NCBI GenBank assembly: GCA_008330645.1
Contig: VLTN01000053.1
Location: forward strand, 1-64,000
Direction of reading: 5' to 3'
DNA length: 64,000 nt
Origin: Cafeteria roenbergensis
Lineage: Eukaryota; Sar; Bigyra; Bicosoecida; Cafeteriaceae
Part shown: piece after piece, positions 9,157 through 18,065 of the stretch
Numbering within the stretch: the first letter of the stretch is position 1
Layout: the number at the start of each line of letters is the position of its first letter
Position numbers and translations under genes: made by a program
Notes under the pieces: model-generated
What the model was told of the DNA's origin: nothing
Seen by the model: the letters and a program-made list of their open reading frames with translations, nothing else
Databases searched by the model: none

Positions 9157-9750
9157 TTTTTTTTTCTTTAACCCATTTTTTAATTTTGTCCTAGAGATTT
9201 AATTAAAATTTGTAATTATTGTGGTAAGATTTGTGGAGCCATAACTTTAAGAACCGTACAGTGTTGAAAAAGGATAAATTAAAACTGAAGCTTTAATTTT
9301 TATTATCGCTTCGCACTCTCACATGATGGAGACCAGGGTGGGGACAGGACGGACAGGACAGGACACCCCTAAAAACTTTTTCTATATTATATATAAATTA
9401 AATTATATTATATTTTTTAGTGTCCCCAGTGTCCTTTTGTCTATAGGGGGTATAAAATATTAGATGGTTTAAAATTTGACGGGGATTTTTAGAAGGAAAC
9501 CATCACAAAATTAATTTATTTTTTCAATATATGATTTTATGGGGTGGGGACACCTAAAATTTATGGTGTCTTGGGGTGTCCTCGGTGTCGTCATGGGTCA
9601 ATATATAAAGGGGAATCATAAAAGGGGAGGCTGTGGTGGATAACCCGTTTGATGGATGACCCGTTAGATAAAAGCCCCTAGGTGTGTCCGTAAGGGGATA
9701 TAACCGCCGTCGGCGGTTATTGAAGAAATGGAAATTCATTTCCATTCTTC
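9157..9750. repeat. Virophage terminal region (putative terminal inverted repeat)
   Basis: This AT-rich non-coding stretch reaches to the virophage tip. It contains a GGACA-type tandem repeat at about 9340-9366 and several GTGTCC/GGGGACA blocks in both orientations. Two inverted repeats lie at the very end: a perfect palindrome at 9702-9718, and a near-perfect hairpin at 9722-9750. No coding sequence is credible here. Terminal inverted repeats of such elements lie in this position, but the partner copy is outside the window. Confidence 0.6.
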
Positions 9751-11735
9751 GGGGGGGGACGGCAACGACCCCAACTGGAAGGGCATCTCGCTCAAGAAAC
9801 TCGTGAGGAGCTCGCTGAAGCGCTCAGACCGCAGCGATGCGACCAAGGAGGTGGGCGACATCCTGCTGCGATGCGAGGAGGTCGCCAAGGGAGCCTACCG
9901 GGACTACGAGCGGGACAGCAAGGAGTACAAGGACGCCTGCACCGAGGCACGGTACTTCAGGCCGGACAAGGACTGCGTCGTGGGCAAGGAGGCCGACCTT
10001 CATGCCGCCAGGGTGAAGAAGCGCTACCAGCTGGCGCATGTGTGGAGGTCGGACATCGCGGGGGCTGTCGAGGGCCTGGAAGAGCTGCGCGCCGAGATCG
10101 AGGAGCTGGCGCTGGAGGCGATGATGGAGCTCGGACCTGACGACGAGTCGTCGGATGACATGGAGGCAGCGGCAAACCTGGTGGAGGAGTTCATCAGGGC
10201 CTGCAAGGGAGCCCGCTGCCTGGCCGCAGCGACAGGGTTCGAGGGCTTCTTGCCCGACACCCTGGGTAAGCTGCCGGGCGAGCTGAAGGCCAAGCTCCGC
10301 AAGTGCCTGTACGGCGACGGGGTGACAGCGCGGGCGAACGAGCAGACCGAGGCGCCCTGGCAGCGCAAGATGGTGCTGCACCACGACGACATGCTGCGCA
10401 TCAAGCACGAGTGTGTCTTCCTGCGCCGTCTGGCCAAGGCGCGCAGGGCCTGCACAGCACGCTGCAGGGCCGAGGCGCTGGCCAAGGGCACGCCGGAGAA
10501 GCGTGTCGCCAACATCGACGACCCGGCCATGCTGCGCGTCATGAGCGACCTGGTCGCGTTCCGAGAGGCGTGCGTGCCGGGAACGCACTACTGGCTCCGC
10601 AACACGATGATGGGGCCCCGCGGGCTCACAGACGAGGAGTTCGCGGTGGTCACCCGCTACCGCATCGGAGCCTCCGAGGCCGACCACGTGGTGCCGGACG
10701 GCGTGTCGATCAACTGCGCGTGCGTGCAGCGGGACACCACCGCGAGAGGCACCGTCCACATCGGCGGGGTCTCGGGCGTGGCACATCACCTGGCGCGCTG
10801 CCGCTGCGGCAAGGGCTCCACCATCCGGGCGCACAACGACGTCCGCGACGTCCTGCACGCGGCGGTGCGCTCGGCGGGACTACAGTCGGTGGTGGAGCCC
10901 TCCAGCTGGCAGGACGGGCAGACGCGCTTCGGGTCCCAGCCGGGGTCCAGCGAGGCCGCGCGCAAGCGACCGGACCTGCGGGTGCACGTCGACTTCGAGA
11001 CCACCCGTCTCGTCGACGTGCAGATCACCTCGGCGGTGAGCAAGTCCTACGTGACGCAGGGCCTGCAGAACATGGACGCCTTTCTCGAGCGCCGTGAGAA
11101 TGACAATGGAAATGATCGAAATCTAGGGCTGCTGTACAACTTGGTTGGCATCGAAACGCTACCGCTAAACCTTGCGAGCGCATGTGGCTCTGCTTTCTAC
11201 GGCAGAGCCGCACCTCGCCGATCGTCAATCGTTTTGCGCCCTCCGAGAAGCGAGCGCACCCGGTGGTCTAGCCCACGTGGGCTTCCCGGGCGACCCCCCG
11301 TACCGTCTCGCGCGCGCGCCCCGTGTGGTGTGTGCGTGAACTCGTTTGACCCACCCTCCCGTCCCTCGGGCGACCCTGGCGGTCCCCGCCGAGCCGAATC
11401 TTTAGCCACTAGGTCAGCATCGGCGATTCTCGCCTCCACTCTGCCAACCAGAAATAAGACAGCAGATGAGGGAGTACAAGAAGAGCTCAGCTACAAAGGA
11501 CAACTTGAGCTCCATTGTGCCCTTCGTCATCACGACCACGGGACGCATGGGACCGGCGGCCTTCGCCTTCCTCAAGAAGGTGGCGGACACGGCCTTCGGT
11601 GACCGGCCGAGGGAGCGTGCGCGCTGGGCTTTTCGCTGGCTGTCGAGGCTGAACGAGGTCATCGCCAAGGGACTGGCGACCCAGCTGATCGGGCAGACGC
11701 AGTACCTGCGACAGCAGGTGGAGCGTTTGCGGTGA
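9728..11735 (+). pseudogene. Interrupted endonuclease-domain ORF of LINE-like copy 1
   Basis: The open frame starts with an ATG lying in the virophage terminal hairpin, so its first few codons are not native. Residues of about 10-185 are charged and helical with no recognised domain. A cysteine/histidine cluster follows (CACVQR, HHLARCRCGKG, then RAHNDVRDVLHAA), then a PD-(D/E)XK-like core in which RPDLRVHVDFE is followed by LVDVQIT. This arrangement matches the C-terminal zinc-binding and restriction-like endonuclease part of RLE-type LINEs. A 358-bp insertion after codon 459 shifts the frame. The displaced C-terminus resumes at 11466 and ends at 11735, matching the intact tail of copy 2. 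The sequence is probably non-functional. Confidence 0.65.
11107..11464 (+). repeat. Short interspersed repeat inserted in LINE-like copy 1
   Basis: Comparison with the uninterrupted copy at 17590-17610 shows 358 extra bases here. The first 242 bases (11107-11348) match 12121-12363 in inverted orientation. The remaining 116 bases have no second copy in the window. I found no terminal inverted repeats, no polymerase III boxes and no perfect target duplication at this site. The left border lacks a GT, so it is not an intron. Confidence 0.7.
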
Positions 11736-11902
11736 GCAGGGGCGGCTGATTGGCGACTCGTGGCAGTGTGATGGGAGTGATCTGGGACTTGAGACTTGGG
11801 ATTGTGGGTTTGGCGCGGTTTGTGATTCATCGGTGATGGAGCTGCTGGATTGGTGATTGGTGAGTCTGTGACTCGAGTGTGTGGCATGGTTACGCGAGTT
11901 TT

Positions 11903-11924
11903 CGACCCCCCCCAACGATGTTCA
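11903..11924 (+). repeat. C-tract 3' terminal signature of LINE-like copy 1
   Basis: The motif is CGA, a run of C, then AACGATGTTCA. It closes the 3' untranslated region shared by both LINE-like copies and occurs again at 12371-12392 and 18042-18065. Confidence 0.6.
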
Positions 11925-12113
11925 ATTCGACCCTGCCAGCTCGTTCGCGAAGTCGAGCCAGCTGGTGTCGGGCGAGCCGGCCGCCAGGTCCTCCAACCGG
12001 AAGTCCTGCGGCTCGACCAGGTCGGGCGGGGACGCCGGAGCCACGGCAGCTGACACGGCAGCTGCCGCGGCCGCCGAGGCGGCCGCCGAACGACGCGTGG
12101 AAGAGGCCATCAC
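11922..12113 (-). CDS. Small alanine-rich open frame, unknown
   Basis: This is a 63-residue frame starting MASSTRRS (one extra Met precedes). The first half is alanine-rich and the C-terminal half is acidic with a short hydrophobic patch (SWLDFANELAG). Its stop overlaps the C-tract signature of LINE-like copy 1, and its start lies next to the inverted short repeat. It could be a remnant of a gene split by these insertions or a chance frame in GC-rich DNA. No family recognised. Confidence 0.25.
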   Translation of the reverse strand: MMASSTRRSAAASAAAAAAVSAAVAPASPPDLVEPQDFRLEDLAAGSPDTSWLDFANELAGSN

Positions 12114-12120
12114 ACGAGTT

Positions 12121-12363
12121 CAAACGAGTTCACGCACACACCACACGGGGCGCGCGCGCGAGACGGTACGGGGGGTCGCCCGGGAAGCCCACGTGGGCTA
12201 GACCACCGGGTGCGCTCGCTTCTCGGAGGGCGCAAAACGATTGACGATCGGCGAGGTGCAGCTCTGCCGTAGAAAGCAGAGCCACATGCGCTCGCAAGGT
12301 TTAGCGGTAGCGTTTCGATGCCAACCAAGTTGTACAGCAGCCCTAGATTTCGATCATTTCCAG
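12121..12363 (-). repeat. Short interspersed repeat, inverted copy with 5-bp target duplication
   Basis: This 243-bp sequence is the reverse complement of 11107-11348. It is flanked on both sides by GAGTT (12116-12120 and 12364-12368), a plausible 5-bp target-site duplication. It has no coding capacity and no terminal inverted repeats, so it is a non-autonomous element of unknown class. Confidence 0.7.
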
Positions 12364-12370
12364 AGTTAAC

Positions 12371-12392
12371 GACCCCCCCCAACGATGTTCAT
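12371..12392 (+). repeat. Isolated C-tract 3' terminal signature
   Basis: Same CGA, C-tract, AACGATGTTCA block as at the ends of both LINE-like copies, here without the upstream untranslated segment. It may be a severely 5'-truncated LINE end into which the short repeat later inserted. It lies about 20 bp beyond the stop codon of the CRN-like gene on the opposite strand. Confidence 0.5.
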
Positions 12393-12412
12393 TCATTCAC
12401 ACCAGTCACACT

Positions 12413-15400
12413 TTAAGCTTCAGCGTGGTCCGCGGCCCCTTCTGCCTCTGCGGCAGTGTGTCCGCCCCATGCTTGCAGCTTCACGTTTCTGGCCCAGTCA
12501 AGGACAGCAGGCGGCAGTCCACTGAGTAGGTGATCGCCGAAAGCGACAACCCAGTACGGGCCGTGAATTTTTCCGCCGGACGACGTTGCTGCTCCGTCCA
12601 CACCACCTAACATTGCCATTCTGAGAGCACCCTCGTGCTTGGCGATTTCAGCTGGCACCCTGCCATGCAGTGCATTTTCGGTGACGTCCTTGTTAGTGAC
12701 CACCACGTTCCAAAGCACGAGGGACTCGCCGTCCCTCAGGAGAGAGAGCGACACAGGGTGGAAGTCACGCCAGCTTTTGACCTGAGCAGTGAATCGTGGG
12801 ACGATCGCATTCCAGCCAGTGAGGGATAAGTCGGTCGACTTGCCTGCGTCTGCTGCGCCGGATGAAGTTGCTTTGGCTTGAAGCAACACAAGGTGGACGA
12901 GCTGGGACTCGGGGTCGCGAACCAGCAGCACGATGTCCACGCCCTTGTCCGGAGACGGCTTGTACAGCACTCCTTCTCGAAGCATCGAAGAGTTGACCTG
13001 CGCATCGTCCCACTTGAGACTGACAACCTTCGCCACGGCGGCGTCATCAACCAGCGACAGCCGCTCAAGGCTCCTCAGCAGGCTCTCTCGATGACCCTCG
13101 CTTGCCGCTCCAACAAAGTGGGCAGACTTGGCAGCGCTCTTGCAAAAGGCCTGAGCGAGAACAGGCTCCGTGGTCTTGGCACCAACTGTGGCATGGCTGA
13201 GGTCATCGCGCACCTCGAACGGCAGGGAACAACCGCCCTCGTCCACAAGCAAGATTGAAAGAACGGCGGTCCAAGAGACGGGTTGCCACTTATCATCAGC
13301 AGCTGTGAGCACGCCAAAGTCGGAGAGGTTGCTCAGCGAGGGCAGCAGAGCCTCTGCCGCAACATACGCACCGCACTCCACCGACACCCTTGCCGACAAC
13401 TGGCCAAGGTCAAGACCGAGAGAAGAAAAGCCCTCTGGCTGCGAAGACACCAGTTGGTCCAGCACCGTCTCGGGGCGCAAACCCTTGATAACTGACTTGA
13501 AGTGAGCTGCAAAGACCGACGCAAGCTGTCGCCCGCGTACAGCGCGGGCGATGTCGCCAGGCATCTTATCCAATCGCGAAGGCGGCTTCTCGGCGACTTG
13601 CCCGGGCTTGACGATGAGGGCGCGAAGCACACCTCCGACGCGAAGAATTGTTCTACCGAAACGCGCTCGCTCCTCAGGGCTAAGGCTGTTTGCGAGGAAC
13701 CTTTTTGCTTCGGAATAGAAGCTCGAGAACGCAAACCCGGCCGCCACGATGGCCTTTGCATGGTCCTCGAGGGACGACAGGGGCTCAAGGGGCGGGAGAG
13801 GAACAAGCTTTTCGCTGTGGTTGGTGTTGTACCGGAACTTCTCGACGTCGTAGATGCTCCGGTCCACACGGTCAGGGCTGAAGAGAATATCGCGCATCGC
13901 GGCAGCACTGCCGGAGACGTAGTAGATCAGTTGTGGCGAGTCGCCCCGCAGAAGGTCGAGCTCATCGGCGATGATGTGGCCTACCTTCTTGTAGGGTTCG
14001 TCTGCCTCGTCCATGATCAGCAGCATGTTCAGCTTGTTGGCTTCAAGAAACTCGCACACTTGCTGCGGTGTCGCAAACCACGGATATGCCTTCCACTTGG
14101 AAGGATCCGGGTCTGCCTCGACTCGAGGTCTGTGGCCAGCAAGCTGTAGAGCCCTGTCCAGCATGCAAGGAAGCGGCGACAGTGGGTTCAGCCACGCGTG
14201 CTCGCTGTCGGCGGCACGAGCCGCACACGACTTATAGAGCCATGTGGCTCGCAGCATGTCAATGTACACCGGTACCACTGGCCGGCCAGTGGCTGGAAGC
14301 GACTTGATCCTTGAGAACACTCCTGCAGCGACACAGCCCGCGACCAGCAGCGAAGACTTGCCGACTCCTCGCGGGCCAAAGACGCACCGGCCGTTGAGCG
14401 GCCCGCCCTCGCCATTGAGAGCGAGGTATGCGATGTCGTTGGCAAGCCACCTCGCCAAGTTCTCGCGGTTGCTTGGGCCCTCCCACAGCAGCCATCGCGG
14501 CTCCTTGACTGCCTGCGCGGTGAAGGACATCACCTGTGGATTCAGTCCAGCCGCCTCAAGCGCCGGCCCGACGCCATGCTCGCTGCGCATGGTGTCGTAG
14601 ATGCGATCAGCAAAGGCTTCATTGGCCTTGGACATGGCCAGAGCAGTCAGGCCTGCCTCCGCGTCGAGTTCAGCGGCCTCGTCCGGAGTGTACTTCTGCA
14701 TTGAAGCCCCGGCCCTGGAAAGGGCGTCCGAAGGAATCGTGGAAATGGCAGAGTCCAGACGAGCCAGTGTCTCATGCATCCTGCGTCGAAGCTCGTCCAG
14801 CTTCTCGGCCTCGCGCTTGGCCTTTGCGGCCTGCCCCTCGGCCTCGCGCTTTTCCTTCTCGGCCTGCTCCTCGGCCTCGCGCTTGGCCTCCAAGAGCAGC
14901 TTCTTGGCGTGCTCCTGCACTATGGCGATGGTGGACGGCTTGGCCATGACCTCCGCGAAGCCTCCGGCCACGGACTGCAGGTGGCCCAGCCGGTGCCACT
15001 TGGCCAGCTGCGCCTCGCCACCGGGCATGGCCAGAGTCACCCCGGCATGCTGAAGCACGGCGTTGATGTCGGTTGAGTGGGCGAGCTCCATGCTGGCGGT
15101 GCCGAGTCTTCCAAGCAGCTTGACGATGTCCTCGTTGTCGGCAGAGCGGAGCCCCTTGACGGCAGCCATTTCCAGAACGAACAAAAAAAAGTCTTGCCCG
15201 AGCTCCACCCGCGCTCGAGCGTCCGTCGGCGAGACGGAGGAAAGCGAGAGTGCTCCCAGAGCCAGACCAACGGCGTCGCGCCTTGCAGATTCTCTGGGCA
15301 GGTGGTTGTCAGCCCACCGCTCGGCTTTTGTCGAAAACGGGTGGGAGTCAGTCTCCGACGCCGCGGAGCTCAGAGGGCGCACCAGGACGGGCCGCGCGCC

Positions 15401-15586
15401 GCCCGTGCTGTCGTGAAGCACCAAGGCTCTTCTGCTCCAGAGGGTGCGGCACAGGGGCTCGCCTGCGCCGCTCAGGACGGCGACTGGCTTGAGGCAATGG
15501 TGCCGAACCGCATCGGCCGTCCGGGCGCATGCGGGCAGCACAGCCCGCCACACCCGCCCTGCGCCCCGTGAGCCCCGCGCCAGCAT
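12413..15586 (-). CDS. Crinkler-type P-loop NTPase with C-terminal PD-(D/E)XK nuclease domain
   Basis: I place the start at 15586, giving 1,057 residues; the frame is open to an upstream Met at 15757. The first 60 residues are rich in Arg and Ala with almost no acidic residues and could be a mitochondrial presequence. A charged coiled coil covers about residues 220-275. A P-loop NTPase follows, with Walker A GPRGVGKSS near 405 and Walker B LLIMDEADE near 523. Near the C-terminus, GVDIVLLVRD followed by LVLLQAKA forms a PD-(D/E)XK nuclease signature at about 885-905. STAND-like NTPase plus REase-fold nuclease is the core architecture of eukaryotic CRN proteins, which are thought to derive from transposons. 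Role in this organism is unknown; conflict with parasites or mobile DNA is possible. Confidence 0.65.
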   Translation of the reverse strand: MLARGSRGAGRVWRAVLPACARTADAVRHHCLKPVAVLSGAGEPLCRTLWSRRALVLHDSTGGARPVLVRPLSSAASETDSHPFSTKAERWADNHLPRESARRDAVGLALGALSLSSVSPTDARARVELGQDFFLFVLEMAAVKGLRSADNEDIVKLLGRLGTASMELAHSTDINAVLQHAGVTLAMPGGEAQLAKWHRLGHLQSVAGGFAEVMAKPSTIAIVQEHAKKLLLEAKREAEEQAEKEKREAEGQAAKAKREAEKLDELRRRMHETLARLDSAISTIPSDALSRAGASMQKYTPDEAAELDAEAGLTALAMSKANEAFADRIYDTMRSEHGVGPALEAAGLNPQVMSFTAQAVKEPRWLLWEGPSNRENLARWLANDIAYLALNGEGGPLNGRCVFGPRGVGKSSLLVAGCVAAGVFSRIKSLPATGRPVVPVYIDMLRATWLYKSCAARAADSEHAWLNPLSPLPCMLDRALQLAGHRPRVEADPDPSKWKAYPWFATPQQVCEFLEANKLNMLLIMDEADEPYKKVGHIIADELDLLRGDSPQLIYYVSGSAAAMRDILFSPDRVDRSIYDVEKFRYNTNHSEKLVPLPPLEPLSSLEDHAKAIVAAGFAFSSFYSEAKRFLANSLSPEERARFGRTILRVGGVLRALIVKPGQVAEKPPSRLDKMPGDIARAVRGRQLASVFAAHFKSVIKGLRPETVLDQLVSSQPEGFSSLGLDLGQLSARVSVECGAYVAAEALLPSLSNLSDFGVLTAADDKWQPVSWTAVLSILLVDEGGCSLPFEVRDDLSHATVGAKTTEPVLAQAFCKSAAKSAHFVGAASEGHRESLLRSLERLSLVDDAAVAKVVSLKWDDAQVNSSMLREGVLYKPSPDKGVDIVLLVRDPESQLVHLVLLQAKATSSGAADAGKSTDLSLTGWNAIVPRFTAQVKSWRDFHPVSLSLLRDGESLVLWNVVVTNKDVTENALHGRVPAEIAKHEGALRMAMLGGVDGAATSSGGKIHGPYWVVAFGDHLLSGLPPAVLDWARNVKLQAWGGHTAAEAEGAADHAEA

Positions 15587-16765
15587 GGCAAGCTCGGCAA
15601 AAAGCGAAGAAGGTTGCCCTCTGTGGGCCTTTCGGCGTCGCGGGCGGCCTCCTGGGAGTCCGCGGGCGCAGCAAGGCCGAGTGCGCTCGGCTAGTTCGCT
15701 GTCGTCACGTTTTTGCTGGCCTGCAGCTCTGCCCGATTCAGCCGAGAGCAGAGCCAACTATGCCAGCAGAACCGCGAGCAAACCAACAACGCACGGCCGA
15801 CCGAACAGGGCCGCGCCTGCAGCCCGGCCATAGCCCAACTGACCCACAGATCCGGCCATACTTGTTTCCGCGCATGGCGCATGGTGTGGTCCTGCTCGTG
15901 TGGGGTTTGCGCGCTCGGCGGGCGTTGCGAAGCAAAGGCACTGCTTGCCGCCGCTGTCGCGCAGGCTCTCCAACCGCCCCAGGACCGCGCAAGCCCCACA
16001 TCCCAGCGCCCACTCCCTCCCCTGCAAGACCTGTGCTGCATCAAAGCAATGCCGGCGGCCAGGGGCCTGAAATCGCTCTGGATGGGGAGGCAACCCCGCC
16101 GGAGGCGACGCCGCCGCAAGCCCCACACCTGAGCATGGGAGTCGCGGCCAGGAGTTTCGGATGGGCAATCAGCGCATTGTCGTGAATCTGTGCAGTCCAT
16201 GTCCAGCACTCGGCTTGCGGTGCTCGCCCGCCGCCCCGCGAAACAGACGAGGAGGCAGCGAGCGGGAGTTGCTTGGTCTCTGTGGCGTTGCTTCAGGGCT
16301 CGCCCCAGCCACTCCTGTTTCCGAGGAAGGTGGGCAAGCAATGTCTGGCCAAAGGCACAAACGAATTGGGTTGGCTGGTGGAGGCTCATGGATTCAGTTG
16401 GCAGGAAGCGACGACTCGGCGTGCAGCCCAGACCCATGCGTCCTGCAATAGACAGAGAGCGGAAGGGACTTGGCCTTGCGCACAGAGGCCGTGGGGGCAC
16501 GAGCTTCCCCCGGGGCACGGCGTGGAAGTTGCGCGCGGCTTGCCGTCGCGATTGGGGAGAGTCGTCTCGTGCTTCGGCCTTGGCGATTGTCGCGCATTCG
16601 GGCCTGCCCGGCAGGGCGATTCAATACGCGGGCAGGCAAGCATCCAGTTCTTCCGGAGGCGTCGACGAGCCGGGCAGAAGAGACGAGGTCCACCACGTCC
16701 TGGGATCGGCAGGCAATGCGAGACCTCGCGGAGCACGATCGCCCGCGCCTCTGCCGCCAACCATC
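15587..16765. other. Non-coding or unassigned interval
   Basis: This stretch of about 1.2 kb lies between the CRN-like gene and LINE-like copy 2. Several open frames on both strands have shadow-like, low-complexity translations and no conserved motif. It probably holds the CRN-like gene's promoter. I could not identify an RNA gene or a repeat with a second copy here. Confidence 0.4.
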
Positions 16766-17874
16766 AGCTGCCGGGCGACCTGAAGGCCAAGCTCCGCAAG
16801 TGCCTGTACGGCGACGGGGTGACGAGGCGAGCGAACGAGCAGACCGAGGCGCCCTGGCAGCGCAAGATGGTGCTGCCCCACGACGACATGCTGCGCATCA
16901 AGCACGAGTGCGTCTTCCTGCGCCGGCTGGCCAAGGCGCGCAGGGCCTGCACAGCACGCTGCAGGGCCGATGCGCTGGCCAAGGGCACGACGGAAAGGCG
17001 TGTCGCCAACATCGATGACCCGACCATGCTGCGCGTCATGAGCGACCTGGTCGCGTTCCGAGAGGCGTGCGTGCCGGGAACGCACTACTGGCTCCGCAAC
17101 ACGATGATGGGGCCCCGCGGGCTCACAGACGAGGAGTTCGCGGTGGTCACCCGCTACCGCATCGGAGCCTCCGAGGCCGACCACGTGGTGCCAGACGGCG
17201 TGTCGATCAACTGTGCGTGCGTGCAGCGGGACACCACCGCGAGAGGCACCGTCCACATCGGCGGGGTCTCGGGCGTGGCACATCACCTGGCGCGCTGCCG
17301 CTGCGGCAAGGGCTCCACCATCCGGGCGCACAACGACGTCCGCGACGTCCTGCACGCGGCGGTGCGCTCGGCGGGGCTGCAGTCGGTGGTGGAGCCCTCC
17401 AGCTGGCAGGACGGGCAGACGCGCTGCGGGTCCCAGCCGGGGTCCAGCGAGGCCGCGCGCAAGCGACCGGACCTGCGGGTGCACGTCGACTTCGAGACCA
17501 CCTGTCTCGTCGACGTGCAGATCACCTCGGCGGTGAGCAAGTCCTACGTGACGCAGGGCCTGCAGAGCATGGACGCCTTTCTCGAGCGCCGTGAGAACGA
17601 CAAGATGAGGGAGTACAAGAAGAGCTCAGCTACAAAGGACAACTTGAGCTCCATTGTGCCCTTCGTCGTCACGACCACGGGACGCATGGGACCGGCGGCC
17701 TTCGCCTTCCTCAAGAAGGTGGCGGACACGGCCTTCGGCGACCGGCCGAGGGAGCGTGCGCGCTGGGCCTTCCGCTGGCTGTCGAGGCTGAACGAGGTCA
17801 TCGCCAAGGGACTGGCGACCCAGCTGATCGGGCAGACGCAGTACCTGCGACAGCAGGTGGAGCGCATGCGGTGA
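16766..17874 (+). pseudogene. 5'-truncated endonuclease-domain ORF of LINE-like copy 2
   Basis: The frame is open from an upstream ATG at 16273, but only the part after 16766 belongs to the repeat family. It contains the complete Cys/His cluster (HHLARCRCGKG, RAHNDVRDVLHAA), the RPDLRV and LVDVQIT endonuclease motifs, and an uninterrupted C-terminus ending VPFVVTTTGRMGPAAF and a helical tail. Without the upstream domains it is unlikely to act as a retrotransposon protein on its own. It is useful as the uninterrupted reference for copy 1. Confidence 0.6.
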
Positions 17875-18041
17875 GCAGGGGCGGCTGAGTGGCGGCTCGA
17901 GGCAGTGTGATGGGAGTGATCTGGGGCTTGGGATTTGGGATTGCGGGTTTCGTGCGGTTTGTGATTCATCGGTGATGGAGTTGCAGGATTGGTGTTCGAT
18001 GAGTCTGTGAATCGAGTGTGTGGTATGGTGACGCGAGTTTT

Positions 18042-18065
18042 CGCTCCCCCCCCCAAAGATGTTCA
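18042..18065 (+). repeat. C-tract 3' terminal signature of LINE-like copy 2
   Basis: CGCT, a run of C, then AAAGATGTTCA. It differs by one or two bases from the signatures at 11903 and 12371. It lies about 140 bp beyond the stop codon of the HECT ligase on the opposite strand. Confidence 0.55.

Larger units (their letters stand above)
1..9750. mobile_element. Integrated virophage (mavirus/EMALE type), right-hand part
   Basis: This AT-rich island carries a chromodomain-bearing rve integrase and an SF3 helicase in convergent orientation, the early-gene pair typical of mavirus and of endogenous mavirus-like elements. The element runs off the left edge of the window. Its right tip lies near 9750, where composition changes abruptly to the GC-rich host. 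Polymerase, capsid, protease and ATPase genes would lie to the left and are not visible. A Ngaro retrotransposon is inserted between the two genes. The visible genes look whole. Family assignment rests on gene content, gene order and composition. The matching terminal inverted repeat cannot be checked because the other end is outside the window. Confidence 0.85.
9751..11924 (+). mobile_element. LINE-like sequence with restriction-like endonuclease domain, copy 1 (interrupted)
   Basis: This GC-rich host repeat shares its last 1.6 kb with the copy at 16766-18065. The shared part comprises the endonuclease coding region, a 3' untranslated segment of about 170 bp and a C-tract end signature. The left side is cut by the virophage tip. 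A 358-bp insertion at 11107-11464 splits the coding region. A C-terminal endonuclease domain, a 5'-shortened second copy and a shared 3' end suit an early-branching non-LTR retrotransposon (RLE type). No reverse transcriptase is visible, so the family is inferred. Confidence 0.6.
16766..18065 (+). mobile_element. LINE-like sequence, copy 2 (5'-truncated)
   Basis: Similarity to copy 1 begins sharply at 16766 (matching 10269) and runs through the 3' untranslated region to the C-tract signature at 18042-18065. The upstream sequence is unrelated, the pattern left by incomplete reverse transcription of a LINE. This copy lacks the 358-bp insertion seen in copy 1. The encoded proteins differ at roughly ten of about 275 positions, so the copies are fairly young. 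Confidence 0.65.

Noticed and set aside
11107-11464. Possible intron in LINE-like copy 1
   Set aside because: The right border ends in CAG, but the left border lacks GT and differs from the GTGAG rule of this genome. Part of the segment recurs elsewhere with a target duplication, so it is an inserted repeat.
15691-16518. Minus-strand open frame of 275 codons upstream of the CRN-like gene
   Set aside because: No domain or conserved pattern. Several overlapping frames of similar length on both strands suggest chance.
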